Positions 38,701 to 49,745 of a stretch of 64,000 bases of DNA are shown here, piece by piece. Source of the DNA: Beta vulgaris subsp. vulgaris (taxonomy: Eukaryota; Streptophyta; Magnoliopsida; Caryophyllales; Amaranthaceae); contig NC_079205.1 of NCBI RefSeq assembly GCF_026745355.1, forward strand, positions 61,742,593-61,806,592, written 5' to 3'. Each line of letters starts with the position of its first letter. Position 1 is the first letter of the stretch. A program made the translations under genes and the position numbers. A model generated the notes under the pieces. It was not told the DNA's origin. It saw only the letters and a list, made by a program, of their open reading frames with translations, and searched no databases.

Positions 38701-41552
38701 TATTGGAGAGTGTTAAAATATCAGAGCAGGAAATAATAGCTAAGTAGGCTATAGATAAGGGGAAGGGGGGAAGAGAGAGGTATCCAGATATTTTGAGATT
38801 ATTCCTCGAGTTGTGGGAGTGACTCAGCCACTCAAAAGCTGTAAAACTTGTGCTTGCTGATCGTCATTACATACAATCTCTCTCTCTAAATTCTTCTTCT
38901 TCACATTTTATTCTGTTCTTCCACTGCAAACTCTTTCTCTTCTCCAATTTGTTTGTTCATTGAGCAATCTGCAGTTTATTACACATCTTCCCCCCATCAG
39001 GTTCACTTACATCAGGAAGAGGAAGAATAAAGGCCATGTCAACTAAGGCGCCGTTCTTTTGGCCTGAGATGAACTCAACGGGACCCGACCCGAAGTGAAA
39101 ATAAGTCCAAAAGAACAGGGCCTATGTCATTATCAGAGTTTGTTGCAAAAGGAATATTCAGAAAAAGGGGTAGCATGGGGTCCTACAAGAAGTTCGGCAG
39201 TTAGTTACGGAAAAGTAGTATAAATAGGATAAGAGGGAAATGTAATAGGCATTCAGAATAACTGTAAGGAGTAAATCTAAGCATTAGGGCAGTTGGTTAC
39301 AGATTACAGGGATTGATTTGCCAATTTAACAGCGCTTTGTTTAATCAACAAGTTTGTGACATTGAAGATGTGTGTTTTGCCTGGTTTTAACATAATTGAT
39401 GCATAGAAAACTAAAGACACCTTATATGTCCAATCTAGGCTCGTTTACCTTCAGATCACCTATTGAGTTACTATAGTATATCGACACATTTCCAATACAT
39501 ACATGAGTTTCATCTTCCCTAGCTTGATCCAGATGTAGCTGTCTGTATATCCTTATGGTAGTTGTAAAACAGACCAAATCCACCGCAAAGGTTTTTCCGG
39601 TATTTTCTATCATGATTTCGTGCAGGAAGCTCTGAGGAATTATGATTATATGTTTAGTTCTGACAATCCATCATAAATAAACTGCAGAAGCTTATATCTG
39701 TTTGTCTTTGAATTTGAACTACATGCCTTGTGGGTGGAACTTGTGATTTTGAAGGGCTTTAATACTTGTTGCATGTATGGTCCTACAACTGCAGGTTCTG
39801 ACAAGGAAGAAGATAATTATGTGCCGCGTAGTAAGATTTTAGATTGCACTGCATCTTGCATAAATGTTGCTCCCTTGAATGATGTTCTTCAACAGAAGCA
39901 AAACTTGATGTTGCTGTTATCCCATGCCTTGTCACCTGCACTGACATGGACAGGTAGTTTGACTATGATTATAATTCTGATCTACAATTAGTTATCTATC
40001 TGCTTACCATCCTGCTATGAACAGTCAAAGTTTCAGCATTTTCAACCATAAAGGAACTCTGTTCAAAGTTGAAAGCTACAGCAGCTGGCTCGCAAGAAGA
40101 CCCTTTACTTGCTGGTGTAGCGACATTAATCAATGAGGTTGAGCAGAACTTTGTTTATTCCATATTACTTACATTTATTCTAAACCTAATTTGGCTTTTA
40201 ACCTCTTTGTTCCTTCTTCAGCTATTCACCACTGTATCTGGAAAAATTGTGGATTGTATTAGCACTGTAAAGATAGCACAGGTTTGTAATCTTTGTGTTG
40301 CTTTAGTTCTTTATGCTTCTTCTTCAAAAAGTCCTCTTTAATGGGGGATAACTTTGAAACTTATGACTCTGCTTTCACAAGTATTCCTCTCACGCCTCGT
40401 CTAGTAGCCGGTAATAAATAGTGATAATGACTAATGATAATGAATTATATGTAATTTTGTAAAGGAAGTTTGAGTGCTAATGGAAATTTGTGGAGACTAA
40501 AAGGTATATAGGGATGGACAAGCATTATCATGAGACTTCTTTCACAAATTCACCTATGAATGTACTACTATTACAGTGATATATTACCTTTTACCAAATG
40601 GGGCGTTAAGGTTACAAACAGATTAAATATTTTGACCGATGGCTTTATGTGATAGATTAAAGTTGGGTAATTGCATATATATACACTAATATACTTCATT
40701 ACCGAGTGTTAATTGTCAAATTGGCCAACTTATATATTTTGCTTTATTTGCATATATTTGAATTTAGTTTTGTCATATTATGTTGAGTGATACTTTTATG
40801 TTCATAAAAAAAAATGCAAATAAGCTAGACACTCATCATCAGGGGGAGTTTGGTTGAAGTTGTTAGAATGGAACGGAATGGATGTAATACCATTAATGAT
40901 CAAAAAATTGTTTGGTTGGGGTATCATGGGTGTGAAACCTCATGTCCAAGGATTTCTCATCCCCTCTAAACCCATAGATCTTATACCTACCATCCCCTAA
41001 GAATTGAGATCATTATACCTCCCTTTCAACTAATGTATTCTAAATCCATACTTTTGAATGAAACAAACAACTAAAAAAAAAAGGAATAGATTGTGAATCC
41101 GTTTCCCATAGGATTCTCATTCTTATACCATTCTATTCCAAATATTTGAACCAAACGCTCCCTAATGTGTTCTTGGGAAAAGTTCATGTTGCGTTGGCCA
41201 CGACCGGTTCTATTCATCCGTTACAAGTCACTTCTGTATCAAGGTAACCACGTCTGCTATTCTTTACTTGATTGTAACTGCAATCTGCTTTGCGGGATGT
41301 ATCATGCAATTTTCTTTTCCCTGTGTTGGAATTTGTAGTCATGATCTCACAACTCTTCTTCTGTTCAATTAGGTACATGTTGCTGCTGCAGAGTGCTTGC
41401 TGCAAGTGATCGAACTCCATGGATCTACTCAACCAACATCTGGTGTAGATAAAGGATTCAAGGAAACTGTAGCTCATTTGTGTGAAACTGAAAAAAATGA
41501 ACAGGCGAAATCGTTATTAAAGAACTGTACCACCATCCTTGAAAGCTTGTAG
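14763..41552 (+). CDS. ECM29: proteasome adaptor/scaffold protein ECM29 (1817 aa, 35 exons)
   Basis: Exons: 14763-14972, 16190-16357, 16478-16567, 16720-16853, 17496-17586, 17736-17818, 17934-18040, 18528-18680, 19693-19757, 21110-21197, 21353-21431, 21522-21630, 22066-22125, 22213-22331, 24695-25067, 25156-25340, 25414-25486, 26295-26445, 26546-26715, 26808-27158, 28924-29091, 29193-29486, 29690-29866, 31806-32069, 32454-32552, 32633-32817, 33098-33433, 34975-35128, 35247-35357, 35498-35665, 37300-37426, 39795-39953, 40025-40137, 40222-40281, 41373-41552. All junction phases agree; total 5454 nt. ECM29 is a giant HEAT-repeat protein that ties the 19S cap to the 20S core and acts in proteasome quality control. 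The N-terminal region (LAKLLPRAIAALSSQSTSIR), the QAIGILAQRMPQLFRDK block and the AHIWKSLVADSKKTIDEYF block resemble human ECM29. The N-terminus (2-17) is Ser/Ala-rich. The length is near the Arabidopsis homologue as I recall it. The GCN1/ILITYHIA family was considered and rejected on the N-terminus. No exon appears broken. Confidence 0.95.
22332..24694 (+). other. ECM29 intron 14 (2363 nt)
   Basis: It lies between LDIR and EMAIQGLFPDEG. It is AT-rich; I see no coding exon, transposon border or RNA gene. Short open frames near 24021-24246 overlap on both strands and have no recognisable product. Confidence 0.8.
27159..28923 (+). other. ECM29 intron 20 (1765 nt) with tandem duplication
   Basis: It is T-rich and has no exon. 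It contains the 93-bp tandem duplication listed separately and a short GTGTATG/TGCATG-rich run near 27540-27600. Confidence 0.8.
28664..28849 (+). repeat. 93-bp perfect-like tandem duplication in ECM29 intron 20
   Basis: Two adjacent copies (28664-28756 and 28757-28849) start AAATTTGAATTTGAACC and end GGCTGATGTATACT. The one difference I found is GATCGTTATT versus GATCTTTATT, which suggests a recent duplication. Confidence 0.9.
29867..31805 (+). other. ECM29 intron 23 (1939 nt)
   Basis: It separates FEH from VGKHLKRIW. Apart from the 101-bp tandem duplication at 30472-30673, no feature is seen. Confidence 0.8.
30472..30673 (+). repeat. 101-bp tandem duplication, TGTG/TGCA-rich
   Basis: Two copies with period 101 (about 30472-30572 and 30573-30673) run from CGAGTGTGCAGTTGCACAC to GCAGGTGCAAGTACGCATG, almost identical (one visible change, GTGCGC versus GTGTGC). 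Each contains the palindrome-like GTGCAGTTGCAC. Reading frames rich in Cys or His here come from the repeat composition. Confidence 0.9.
33434..34974 (+). other. ECM29 intron 27 (1541 nt)
   Basis: It contains T-rich runs near 34160-34205 and 34355-34405. No exon, RNA gene or bounded repeat could be supported. Confidence 0.75.
35666..37299 (+). other. ECM29 intron 30 (1634 nt)
   Basis: It lies between CALEQ and VIKAFNSPEFF. I see no coding exon or bounded transposon. Confidence 0.75.
37427..39794 (+). other. ECM29 intron 31 (2368 nt)
   Basis: It holds a short 38-bp-type duplication near 37622-37697 (ACCTCATGCATTTGACATTA twice), a CT-rich stretch near 38875-38945, a small TIR repeat (39047-39122), and a region 39170-39360 with a TATAAATAGG box and AT-rich end that could be a decayed LTR, though no paired copy is seen. 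Confidence 0.65.
39047..39122. repeat. 76-bp TIR element, GGCNCCGTTCTTTTGG termini
   Basis: The left end GGCGCCGTTCTTTTGG and the inverted right end GGCCCTGTTCTTTTGG differ at two bases. The interior contains GACCCGACCCGAAGTG. The termini resemble those at 49746-49942. It lies in ECM29 intron 31. Confidence 0.65.
40853..41162. mobile_element. Tourist-like MITE in ECM29 intron 34
   Basis: The left end reads GGGGAGTTTGGTTGAAG with TTAGAATGGAACGG; the inverted right end reads GGGAGCGTTTGGTTCAAATA with GGAATAGAATGG. The flanks TCA and TAA are only an approximate 3-bp duplication. About 310 bp, no transposase. It lies about 210 bp before the last ECM29 exon. Confidence 0.65.
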
Positions 41553-43521
41553 TGCATTTTAAGACAACTAACAAAATTTTGATTGATAAGGCATAAATTT
41601 ACTGCATCAACAAAGTTATCGCGAGATATCGTTTGATACTTTGATTTGTTCTAAAAGGAATACGTAGATGACAAGCCACTGCCTAGATAAGTATGTATCC
41701 ATAATTATAGTAGTTGAGTACATCTTGTCATAATTTCTTTCACACCAGATGCTATGAGTTGATGAGCAGAATTTGGGAAAAATGTGAATTTGCTATGAGC
41801 CACTGTGTGGATTGGAATACTGTGTCATATTTGTAGCTGGATGTGGTTAGTTGGTTATGACGTATATGCTAGATTCACGCAGCTGGCCAAGCATTTCTTG
41901 GTTTAGTGGCAAATGTTTGTCATTCATAATTTTAAGGTTGTATGATCCAACTTTACTAGAGGTATTTTTGAATGGAAGATTTTCCTTTACGCCTTCATCT
42001 TGATTCCCACGAGGCATTGCCTATGTAGCTAAAGTGGTTTAGTAAGGGGTTAGAGTCTATTTTATCTTACCAACTTGTGAAAAATAATGCAAGACCCTTG
42101 TAACTAATAGATACTTCCTCACACAAAATATATAGGTATTTATTAAATGGGTCGATACGATACATTTTATTAAATGGTTAGGGTTAGTATTGTGGTCTCC
42201 AATACGAAAATGATACGTTTGAATTCATTTTCTAAACAAGATTAAGATTTTTATGTAAATTATTAGTTTCAAGTCGTCAGAACTAGCATAATGTGACACA
42301 AACTACATAAAAATCGAGTAGGTTAGTGCTGAGAATTTTGATATGACACGCTCTATTAAATAGGTTGAGTTAGTGTTAGAAGTTTTTCGACCTGCTAATA
42401 TTTGACACGACATGGACACAAACTTTTGTTAGTGTTAATTATAACATTAATTTCATTTTTTACAATTACTTGTTTTTTTCTTTTTCTTTTTCTTTTTGCA
42501 ATCTTTTTCAACTTCGAGTTGGTATAAAGTTGAAATATTATCATAGATCGGGGTACTAATCATAGTGGGTTATTTAGGTTAATTAGTTAGGGGTTAATTG
42601 TTGGGATTTAAGGAATCATTAACAAATTACTCTTGATTACTAATAAAGTTAACTTTCATCAGTTATTAAGGGCATTCTGTACATTTTTAAAAAAAATTGA
42701 GGGCTATATAATGAAATTTAAAACAAATAAGGGTATTTATTGAATAAAATAATTTTCCAGTATTTTTGTGAAAAGACCGAAAAAAATAATATAGGGCGAA
42801 AAATAGCAAAGTTTTGAAAAAATTTCACATCTATGCTAATATATTGAACATGTCACCAATGAAAAATAAAAGCTTAACCATGATTCCACCATTGTTTAGT
42901 ATTTCAAAATTAAATATTATAAAGTCTTATAATTATATCTTATTAAAAGATTTACATAAATAGTTAGATACCTAATCTTTTTAGGATTATAACAAGAAAT
43001 TATTACAAATATAAACTCTTACTCCAATTCCTTGTAGAAATTTAAATTATAATATCATCGAAAAATATTATCACGTCAATTTTCCCTCACTCGGCAAAAA
43101 AAAGACAAAAAGTAACAACCCGAGGTATCATCGGGAGTCGGGACACACATTAGTTTTCAGATAAACTAGTTATTAGGTCCGGGCAATACCCCGGGTAAGA
43201 AATATTTCATTTATTAATATTGCACTTTGATATGATATCACTAAATACAACTTGATCTAGTGGTTAAAACTTTAGTATAATTCCCCTCAAAAAAAAAAAA
43301 AAAAAACTTTAGTATAATTACCTGTGTGTAAATTGTAATCGGAAATTCCCAAACATACCTCCTAGTCTCCTACCATCTTTGCTTCAGGAGGCTAAAACCC
43401 TCGTCTCTTTTCTCACACATCAAAACCCACTTTTCACGTCTCTCTCTCTCTTTCTCTTTCTCTTTCTCTCTGTATCTACTTTCTGAATTTTCTGTGGTTC
43501 AATTAATCACATAAAAGTGAG
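41553..43521. other. spacer between ECM29 and the basic-protein gene
   Basis: The first 400-500 bases are probably ECM29 3' UTR. Then come a degenerate repeat with AAATGGGTCGATACGATAC wording (42130-42420), AT-rich DNA, a Helitron 3'-end fragment (43166-43290), an A19 run near 43290, and the CT-rich leader of the next gene (about 43400-43521). Confidence 0.6.
43166..43290 (-). mobile_element. Helitron 3'-end fragment
   Basis: On the minus strand the piece ends with a hairpin of the type CCCGGGGTATTGCCCGG followed by CTAG|T. It aligns over about 120 bases with the complete element at 48019-48282 (AAGAAA.ATTTCATTTATTAATAT, ACTAAATACAACTTG.TCTAG). The 5' end is missing. Confidence 0.65.
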
Positions 43522-46256
43522 ATGAAAATGCGGGAAAAAAAGGGAGGTGCGAAACCAGAAGGAGGAAGTTCTTCGCGAAGTGGTTTAGAATTAAATGGAA
43601 TTCCTTTGAATTTCCACTCTATTATGAAGGAAGTTCAGCTTCTAGGTATAATTCCTTACCTTTTCTTTATACAAAAAAACATAGTTTATATAAATTATAA
43701 TCCTAATTAGTACACTCGAAAATCTCAATTACGTCTTTATTTGCTCGTTAAATATTTCAATCCCGAAAGAATTATTTTTTTAATGTAGATTTTTGCTTAA
43801 TTAACGAATTGTAGTTGAGAGATTGGCTGTGAAACTGTGTGGATTCGTTAGGGAACTGCTATTTTTTTTTCGATTTAGCAATTTATGGAAATATAGGGTT
43901 TTTTGATTGTTGTGTTAGTGAAGGAAAGTAGGAAACTCAGATGAGATGACTGTTTTATTATGCCTTGCCGGAATATAGGAGGTTCGGCTGTTATGTTTTC
44001 GACGTTGGTGCGTTTATGATCTCTTTAGTTTGGAGGATTCGAAGGAGGTTTGATTCACAGTCACTAGTGTTCCAAGTTTGGTATGCTAATGCTATGAAAT
44101 AGCATTCCATGGAATTGATAAGAAACTATAATCGTGATTTTAACTGAAAGAAGTGGTTTTGTTTGCAATGTAGCTATTGATGTATAACTGAGAGCCTAGG
44201 GTTGGAGCTTTTTTGTAGGTATTCGTAATACTTTTAGTTTGATCATCTTTTGTTGATGATGTGAAGGTATTTGGGTTTGGTGATTTGTTTCTTCTCTTTG
44301 TTTTCTGTGTTTTTCGAAGTCTTTTCATTTGTTTCACATGCTAGATGAGTATGAAGGTGAGGTATTGCTTAAGGCCCCCTTTTTAAATGGGTTTGTTTGT
44401 ATGTGGCTTGCCATTCTTTGCTCTGCTATCTTCGTAGGTGGAGTAGTATTAGCGTGCCAATACTCTTCGTACTAGTATCGGTGTATATGTTACTTCTCTA
44501 TTCCTTGTTGGTCATGAATGTATTATGTGCACATAGCTGCTAAAAGCTAGTAGCTTTTAGAACCTTTTGGTTCCTACTATGCATATGTTTGACTTCCTAT
44601 AAAGTTCCTGGTTCCAACCTTCTTCCTTGGAATTTTATCTATGGTTTTTGGTTTGTATTTAACTTTATAAATTTGCAGTTCAAAATATTTACTCCGGTTT
44701 TTTTCAATCATATAAAGAATACATAATTACTGACTGTCTCAATTGATAACACACACACCCCGAAAAATTCCCTGCACATTATTAGCCATGATTTTCTCTC
44801 TCAGTCCCCTCTTACTCCATTTGGTATCTGAATGTTGTCTCCAGTGTTAGTTAACCCGCTAAACTCACTGCGAGTTGTTATCTAGAAAAGGGTAATTCAG
44901 TAATTGGTACATGCAAGGGGTATACATTTGGGCTCATTGAAAAAACTAGGTAACACTGGTTCATGTGCCCATGCTCGTACCTTGAATTAGGTGGCACTAG
45001 TTCTCTTCATCTTTGTCTGCCACCGGCCATCCTATCTTCTTTATATCTCTTATAACTCTTTTGCTCATTCAGTGTGTTTGGTATCATCCATGGACCATGC
45101 TTCACAACTCTCTCTTTCTGATCTTCTGTCTTCTCTATCTTGGCATCTCAATCTCTATCCCTTTTTCTCACCCACTTCATCAAATTTTCAAACCCTGTAA
45201 AGGAAAAGGGAGAAGGAAGAAGCCACTTGGGCAAGTGAAGAAGATGAGAGTATGAGACCCTCCATATGAATTGCAACCTATTGTGCCCCCTTCTGATTCG
45301 ACCTCCATAGTTCAATTCAGAGCTTTGTAAATAGGCTAATTTTTTCAAATCCTTGGGCTGCACACTATCTTACTTTCTATCAAACATGATATGTTGTTTG
45401 AACTTTGAACCTATTATGAAGCAAATGATTGATACTATTTAACTAGTGTAATGAATCCTGTCTCCAGCTACTCTCTTTAACTAGAATATAAGGGGTTTTA
45501 GGGTACAGCATATATGCACCTCGCATTTGCAGATTTTCTTACTGCTGCCATATTAGCAGCTGTATCTATCCATGATTCCGTTATGTCTTGGCAAATATTT
45601 TTTCCAACCTATATGTGGAAATTAAACATTATGTCACTGCAGGCTCCTCTGATATGACATGGAAAGAGAGGAAGGATTTGCAGAATAAGAAGGTTGCCTC
45701 TTTGGGTGGAAAGGTAGAAACTGTTGATTAACTTTACGATATGTTTGAATTTGAATCTGATTGCTTTGAATGAATCCACTGACAATCAATTGCATTTTGC
45801 TTGTTTGTTAAAAGGCAATTAAGAGTCAGAGATTACCTCTTAGCGTAGCGAGGCCAATGATGAAAAATCAAAAGAAAAGAGAAGAAAAGATGTTAGAACA
45901 GGTGATTTTAGAGATAAAGCTTTTTTAGAGCTTGCTAGATTCTGATTCATCAAGGTGAAAGTTTACTGACGAACATTTTGCAGGAGATACTAATTGGACA
46001 TTGTGGGGAAAATCTAATTAAAAGGACCAAAAAACCTGAAGAGAAGCGCAGGCCTGAAGACGGAGTGTTGAAATCAAGTGAAGGACGTTTCCGAAACGGA
46101 GTTCTTGATGTAAAACATTTGTTACGAGCTGCTCCACCTTCAAGAGATGATGATCGTGGTCCTCCTCCTATGGTCAGCAAAGGGATGAAAAAGAAAGGTG
46201 GTAAAAAGAAGGGTGGCAATGGCAATAGGAAAGGTGGTGGGAAAAAGCGCCACTAA
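43522..46256 (+). CDS. small lysine-rich basic protein, 184 aa, 4 exons, unrecognised
   Basis: Exons 43522-43645, 45643-45713, 45815-45901 and 45984-46256 join in phases 1, 0 and 0. A second in-frame ATG (43528) could be used instead. Visible parts: a conserved-looking NGIPLNFHSIMKEVQLLG segment (about residues 25-42), TWKERKDLQNKK, QRLPLSVARPMMKNQKKREE (helical, basic), KSSEGRFRNGVLDVKHLL, and a C-terminal Lys/Gly tail (KKKGGKKKGG, GGGKKRH) that would suit nucleolar or RNA contact. No signal peptide or membrane segment. The composition suggests a nucleolar or ribosome-biogenesis factor, perhaps of the DUF4602 type, but that is inference from composition and weak memory. A 1997-nt intron 1 is otherwise featureless. 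Confidence 0.8.
43646..45642 (+). other. intron 1 of the basic-protein gene
   Basis: It is a T-rich 1997-nt intron. Overlapping short frames at 44991-45363 on both strands have no recognisable product; no repeat border is seen. Confidence 0.75.
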
Positions 46257-47201
46257 GCAGATTATTGAGCTTGAAAAATGCAGAAATTGGATACATTCTG
46301 ATAGAAGCACTCAGAAGATTGCACGAGGGGAATTACGTACTGCCATGATATTCCTCTTTACGCTGGGGTTCTCAGGTGTATGTGTATCATGATATCGTCA
46401 ATGCTTTGCTCAATTTTTGATTCATGGCTGTGTTAGAGGTTGTATGTTCAAGCCACTGACCGATGGTTTTCAACTCAAATGCTCGTGGCTCAATCATACT
46501 TGCTTTTTCCAAGTTGATGTTGAATTGTGGTCTTGTGGATGATAGTGGTGATTAGGATTTTTGTCAAACGACGATGTAAAACTAAAACCCAGACAAAGTG
46601 TATACTAAATTTCTTAACTGTGCCTTCAGTTGCTCGGATTATGGATTCTGTTCTTTTTACCAATTATCTTCTTGAGAACCATTTTCTAGTAGGATGACTG
46701 TAATTTTCAGACATGGTTTGTTCCGGTTAATGTAGTTTGGGTCATATTGTGTAGATGCGTCACTCGGTTTCAAATTGGTAGGGTCTTAATAATCAGAAGC
46801 ATAACATTAGGACTCTTATATAGTACTATAATTATACAACAGCTCTTTGAAAGCACAAATGTGCAGGATTTAGGAGAGCTCAAGTTAGGACCTTCGCAAA
46901 GAAAATGAGCAGCTGCAAGTATTCATACTTTTTACGATGTTCTATTTTTGTCCCTAGTTTTTGAAAAATCTGAACACTTGAAGCAAAAGATAACAAACAA
47001 GCTCCAATTTTAGAGATGCTACATTGCTACATTCATTCAACAATCTCTACAAATGTTCTGATCATCTAGGTAACCAAGTGCACTACGGTTTACAAAAGCT
47101 ATATGTCTGCTTGTTTGCTATCAAATGGAGTAAGATTTAATGATGACAAAGCTATCTCGAGAGTTCCATGACTACAACTATATCTGAAATTACTTGTTGC
47201 A
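46257..47201. other. convergent 3' UTRs and spacer
   Basis: The basic-protein gene (+) and the PRIN2-like gene (-) converge here. The first 400-500 bases and the last 200-300 are probably their 3' UTRs. No other gene is seen. Confidence 0.65.
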
Positions 47202-48786
47202 TCACTTGCATCCACCAGTCCATTCCTTCCAATCTTTGTCTACGTTTTCTTGAGCCCACTTGACAGCTGCCCGTGCAGCCTGAGGTCCTCCAGGCAATCC
47301 GCGTTCATTGAGAGTATCAGCCATATCAACGAATGGAAGTACTAGCAACGTACCAGGTCCCCCATATTCGGTGTGCAAGAAGTTATCGAAGATCTGTTAA
47401 CCATATAACACGAGGATCAAACTCATAAGAAACGTCAGAAGAATGGAGTCTCTTTAAGTACACAGCTTTTATTCAATCTTTTTGGTATGTTCTTCATGAG
47501 GGACTCAAAGTTTCTAACTTAACAGTTAGAAACTTAGCCCTGATACAAACAGTCAGAAACTTAGACCTGATACACTTAATCTCCCTATTATGAACTAAAT
47601 TTGTTCATAAACAATACGAAATTAGGCACCCCTCGTCTTTCAATAGTGTAGGGGAGAAAACGGCAACATTTGAAATTTTAGGGATGAGTATGCGTACCCA
47701 TACAGGATACGTATCGTATCGGGCACGGATATGAGTACGTGTAGGAGTACATGACCTAGAAGAAGTACCCGTGCTACATAAATTTCATACAACTTTCAGC
47801 ATTTTCTATCTGTGCACCTGGCAAAGCAACCCACCAGCAAGTACTTGACCAATCTACAGGAATGTCCAAAATTGATTTTTCAAGAGCTTCTCAGATTTCA
47901 GGGATGAAATCAACCCAGAAACTATTCCTTCTCTAATATTATTAATATACATGAATCCAGATTCAATAGCACATACATTCATCTTTAATCAAAATTATGA
48001 ACACAATATAGATAATAACTAGTTATTAGGCCCGGGCTATGTCCTAGGTAAGAAACAATTTCATTTATTAATATAATACTTTATGATAATAACACTAAAT
48101 ACAACTTAGTCTAGTAATTAAAACTTTAATATAGGTACTTGAGGTCTCGGGATCAAACCATATACTATGCAATTTCTTAATTTATTTATTGTACATGGAT
48201 TACATGAACTAAAACTTTCTAGGAAGAGCGCCACGTGACACAGTTTCTTGTTTTCGCACGCTCTTTAATATATTTGTATAGATTATTGAATTTTTCTATG
48301 AAGAAATCAGACAATGTTCATTAAATTGACAGTGGATTAATTGGCTCAATTACCTCAGTGCAGATACCCACAATTTCTTCCAAATGATCTCCAAAATAAT
48401 CTTTCTTTGACAATTTGTTGAGAAGATGGGTATTAAACTTCTCTGTCTCCTTAATTTTCACAGTGAAGATAATAGTTAATAAAAGAAAAGTTCCATAAAA
48501 ATTGAACAAAGAAGTGTTAGAAACTTACAGATTCAGCAAATTCAGGAATAGGGTCTGGAAATTTATACTCAGCTGCACTGCAAATGAGTTTTTTTGTGGA
48601 GTGAATGTATTTGGGTAAGGGAAAAATCCATGAGTTTGAGGTTGAAGTTTTAAGACTAAGAACAGGGGATTGAGAAGAAGAAGAAGAAGAAAAGGGTGAA
48701 TTTGAAAGACTAGATGTGGTATTGAAAAGTGAGGAATTATGTAATGCAAGTGTAGTAGATAGAGCAGGAGCTATGCTCCAACCCAT
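47202..48786 (-). CDS. PRIN2: plastid-targeted protein, probably PLASTID REDOX INSENSITIVE 2 (181 aa)
   Basis: Minus-strand exons 48786-48529, 48449-48354 and 47393-47202, all phase 0, encode 181 residues. The start is ATG at 48786 (MGWSIAP); a TTG nine bases upstream is not a plant start. The first ~65-70 residues are Ser/Thr-rich and acid-poor, a chloroplast transit peptide. The mature part runs EYKFPDPIPEFAE, then a helical KLSKKDYFGDHLEEIVGICTE, then HTEYGGPGTLLVLPFVDMAD and ERGLPGGPQAARAAVKWAQ, ending in WKEWTGGCK. This resembles PRIN2, a small plant protein of the plastid nucleoid needed for plastid-encoded RNA polymerase and redox signalling. Cys69 and Cys116 are 47 residues apart, matching the redox cysteine spacing I recall for Arabidopsis PRIN2 (68 and 115). 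The assignment rests on memory, so the symbol is tentative. Confidence 0.75.
48019..48282 (-). mobile_element. complete non-autonomous Helitron, 264 bp
   Basis: On the minus strand the element starts TCTATACAAATATATTAAAG at 48282 and ends with a CCTAGGACATAGCCCGGGCC hairpin region and AATAACTAG at 48019. It sits between A and T, with 5' TC and 3' CTAG, the diagnostic Helitron ends. It has no Rep/helicase and no TIRs. It lies in intron 2 of the PRIN2-like gene, in the same orientation. A 3'-end relative lies at 43166-43290. Confidence 0.8.
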
Positions 48787-49186
48787 GTTTGACAAAGCAC
48801 AAAGCTATCCTTCCTCTCTATCTTTCGCCTTATCACTTATCACTTATCAGTTACTTACAAATTACTTCATAATGGAGTATTACCCAATAAATAGCACCAT
48901 ATATTAATATTATATGGGACGGTGGATAGGGGTAAAAGTATAACCGGTAAAATAGACCCGGACTCCTTGATCCGACATGAATACTTAACACGAGACCCTT
49001 TTTCACCCGAAAATAATGACCTGAATTAGAATCGAAATCCGAAATAACTCGACCTGACTCGAATAGACCCGAATATGACTCGAATTTGAATCTACCTGAC
49101 CTAAAAGTGACCCGATAATGATGACCCAAAAAGTTATCATATTAATTACTTTTAAAACAAATTTACTGTCCGTTTATTATTTAACT

Positions 49187-49613
49187 TTTTTTTGAGGGGG
49201 AAAAGAGATGTGCATTAATCAAGGGACAAAACGTTCATCAATACATAAGGAGCAACTTCCCTAGGACAATTGTTCTCCCAACACTGCTCCACACCAAATG
49301 GCACAACTCTAGCAAGATTATGGGAAACAACATTTCCATCTTTCTTGACATGATTAAAACTAATGGAATTAAAGTTCCTACTCAAAGAAAAAACATCCCC
49401 TAAAACTAAGTCTAAATCTGGAAAAAAAAAATAGAGAACACCTCTTGACAATCTAGAAATAACTACGAGGGCATCAGACTCGACTATAATGTCAGATAGA
49501 CCATGAGACCTAGCAAGGCGAGTTGCGAACAATAGAGCCTTACATTTTGCAACTTCCGGAGGCCACCATACTCGCTGCCTTTGAAAACTCGCAAAGAGAA
49601 CCTCACCCATTAG
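49187..49613 (-). pseudogene. 5'-truncated LINE, RNase H domain and A tail
   Basis: The minus strand encodes about 130 residues ending near 49215: KCKALLFATRLARSHGLSD, IIVESDALVVISRLSRG, then FNHVKKDGNVVSHNLARV. These are the E, D and H.. NxxAHxLA-like blocks of the RNase H type (RVT_3) domain found in plant non-LTR retrotransposons. The HVKKDGNVVSHNLA block matches the usual H-V-x-R-x-x-N-x-x-A-H-x-L-A pattern with Ser for Ala. Downstream an A8 run (T8 on plus, about 49185-49193) is consistent with a LINE 3' tail. No reverse transcriptase is present, so this is a truncated copy; a host RNase H-like gene is less likely. Confidence 0.7.
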
Positions 49614-49745
49614 AAATCCGATGTGACTTGAAATTTCATGAATCCGAGATGGACACGTACACCAATGGACCCGAATCCCGATCTGACTCGAATGTAATCC
49701 GAATACAAAGTTGATCTCATTATAACCAGTCTCATTATGACTTGT

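Noticed and set aside
39170..39360. Possible LTR with a TATAAATAGG box in ECM29 intron 31
   Set aside because: No TG...CA borders, no second LTR and no target duplication could be found.
14763..41552. Identity as GCN1/ILITYHIA, another giant HEAT-repeat protein
   Set aside because: The N-terminal sequence and total length (1817 residues versus about 2600) do not fit, while several blocks match ECM29.
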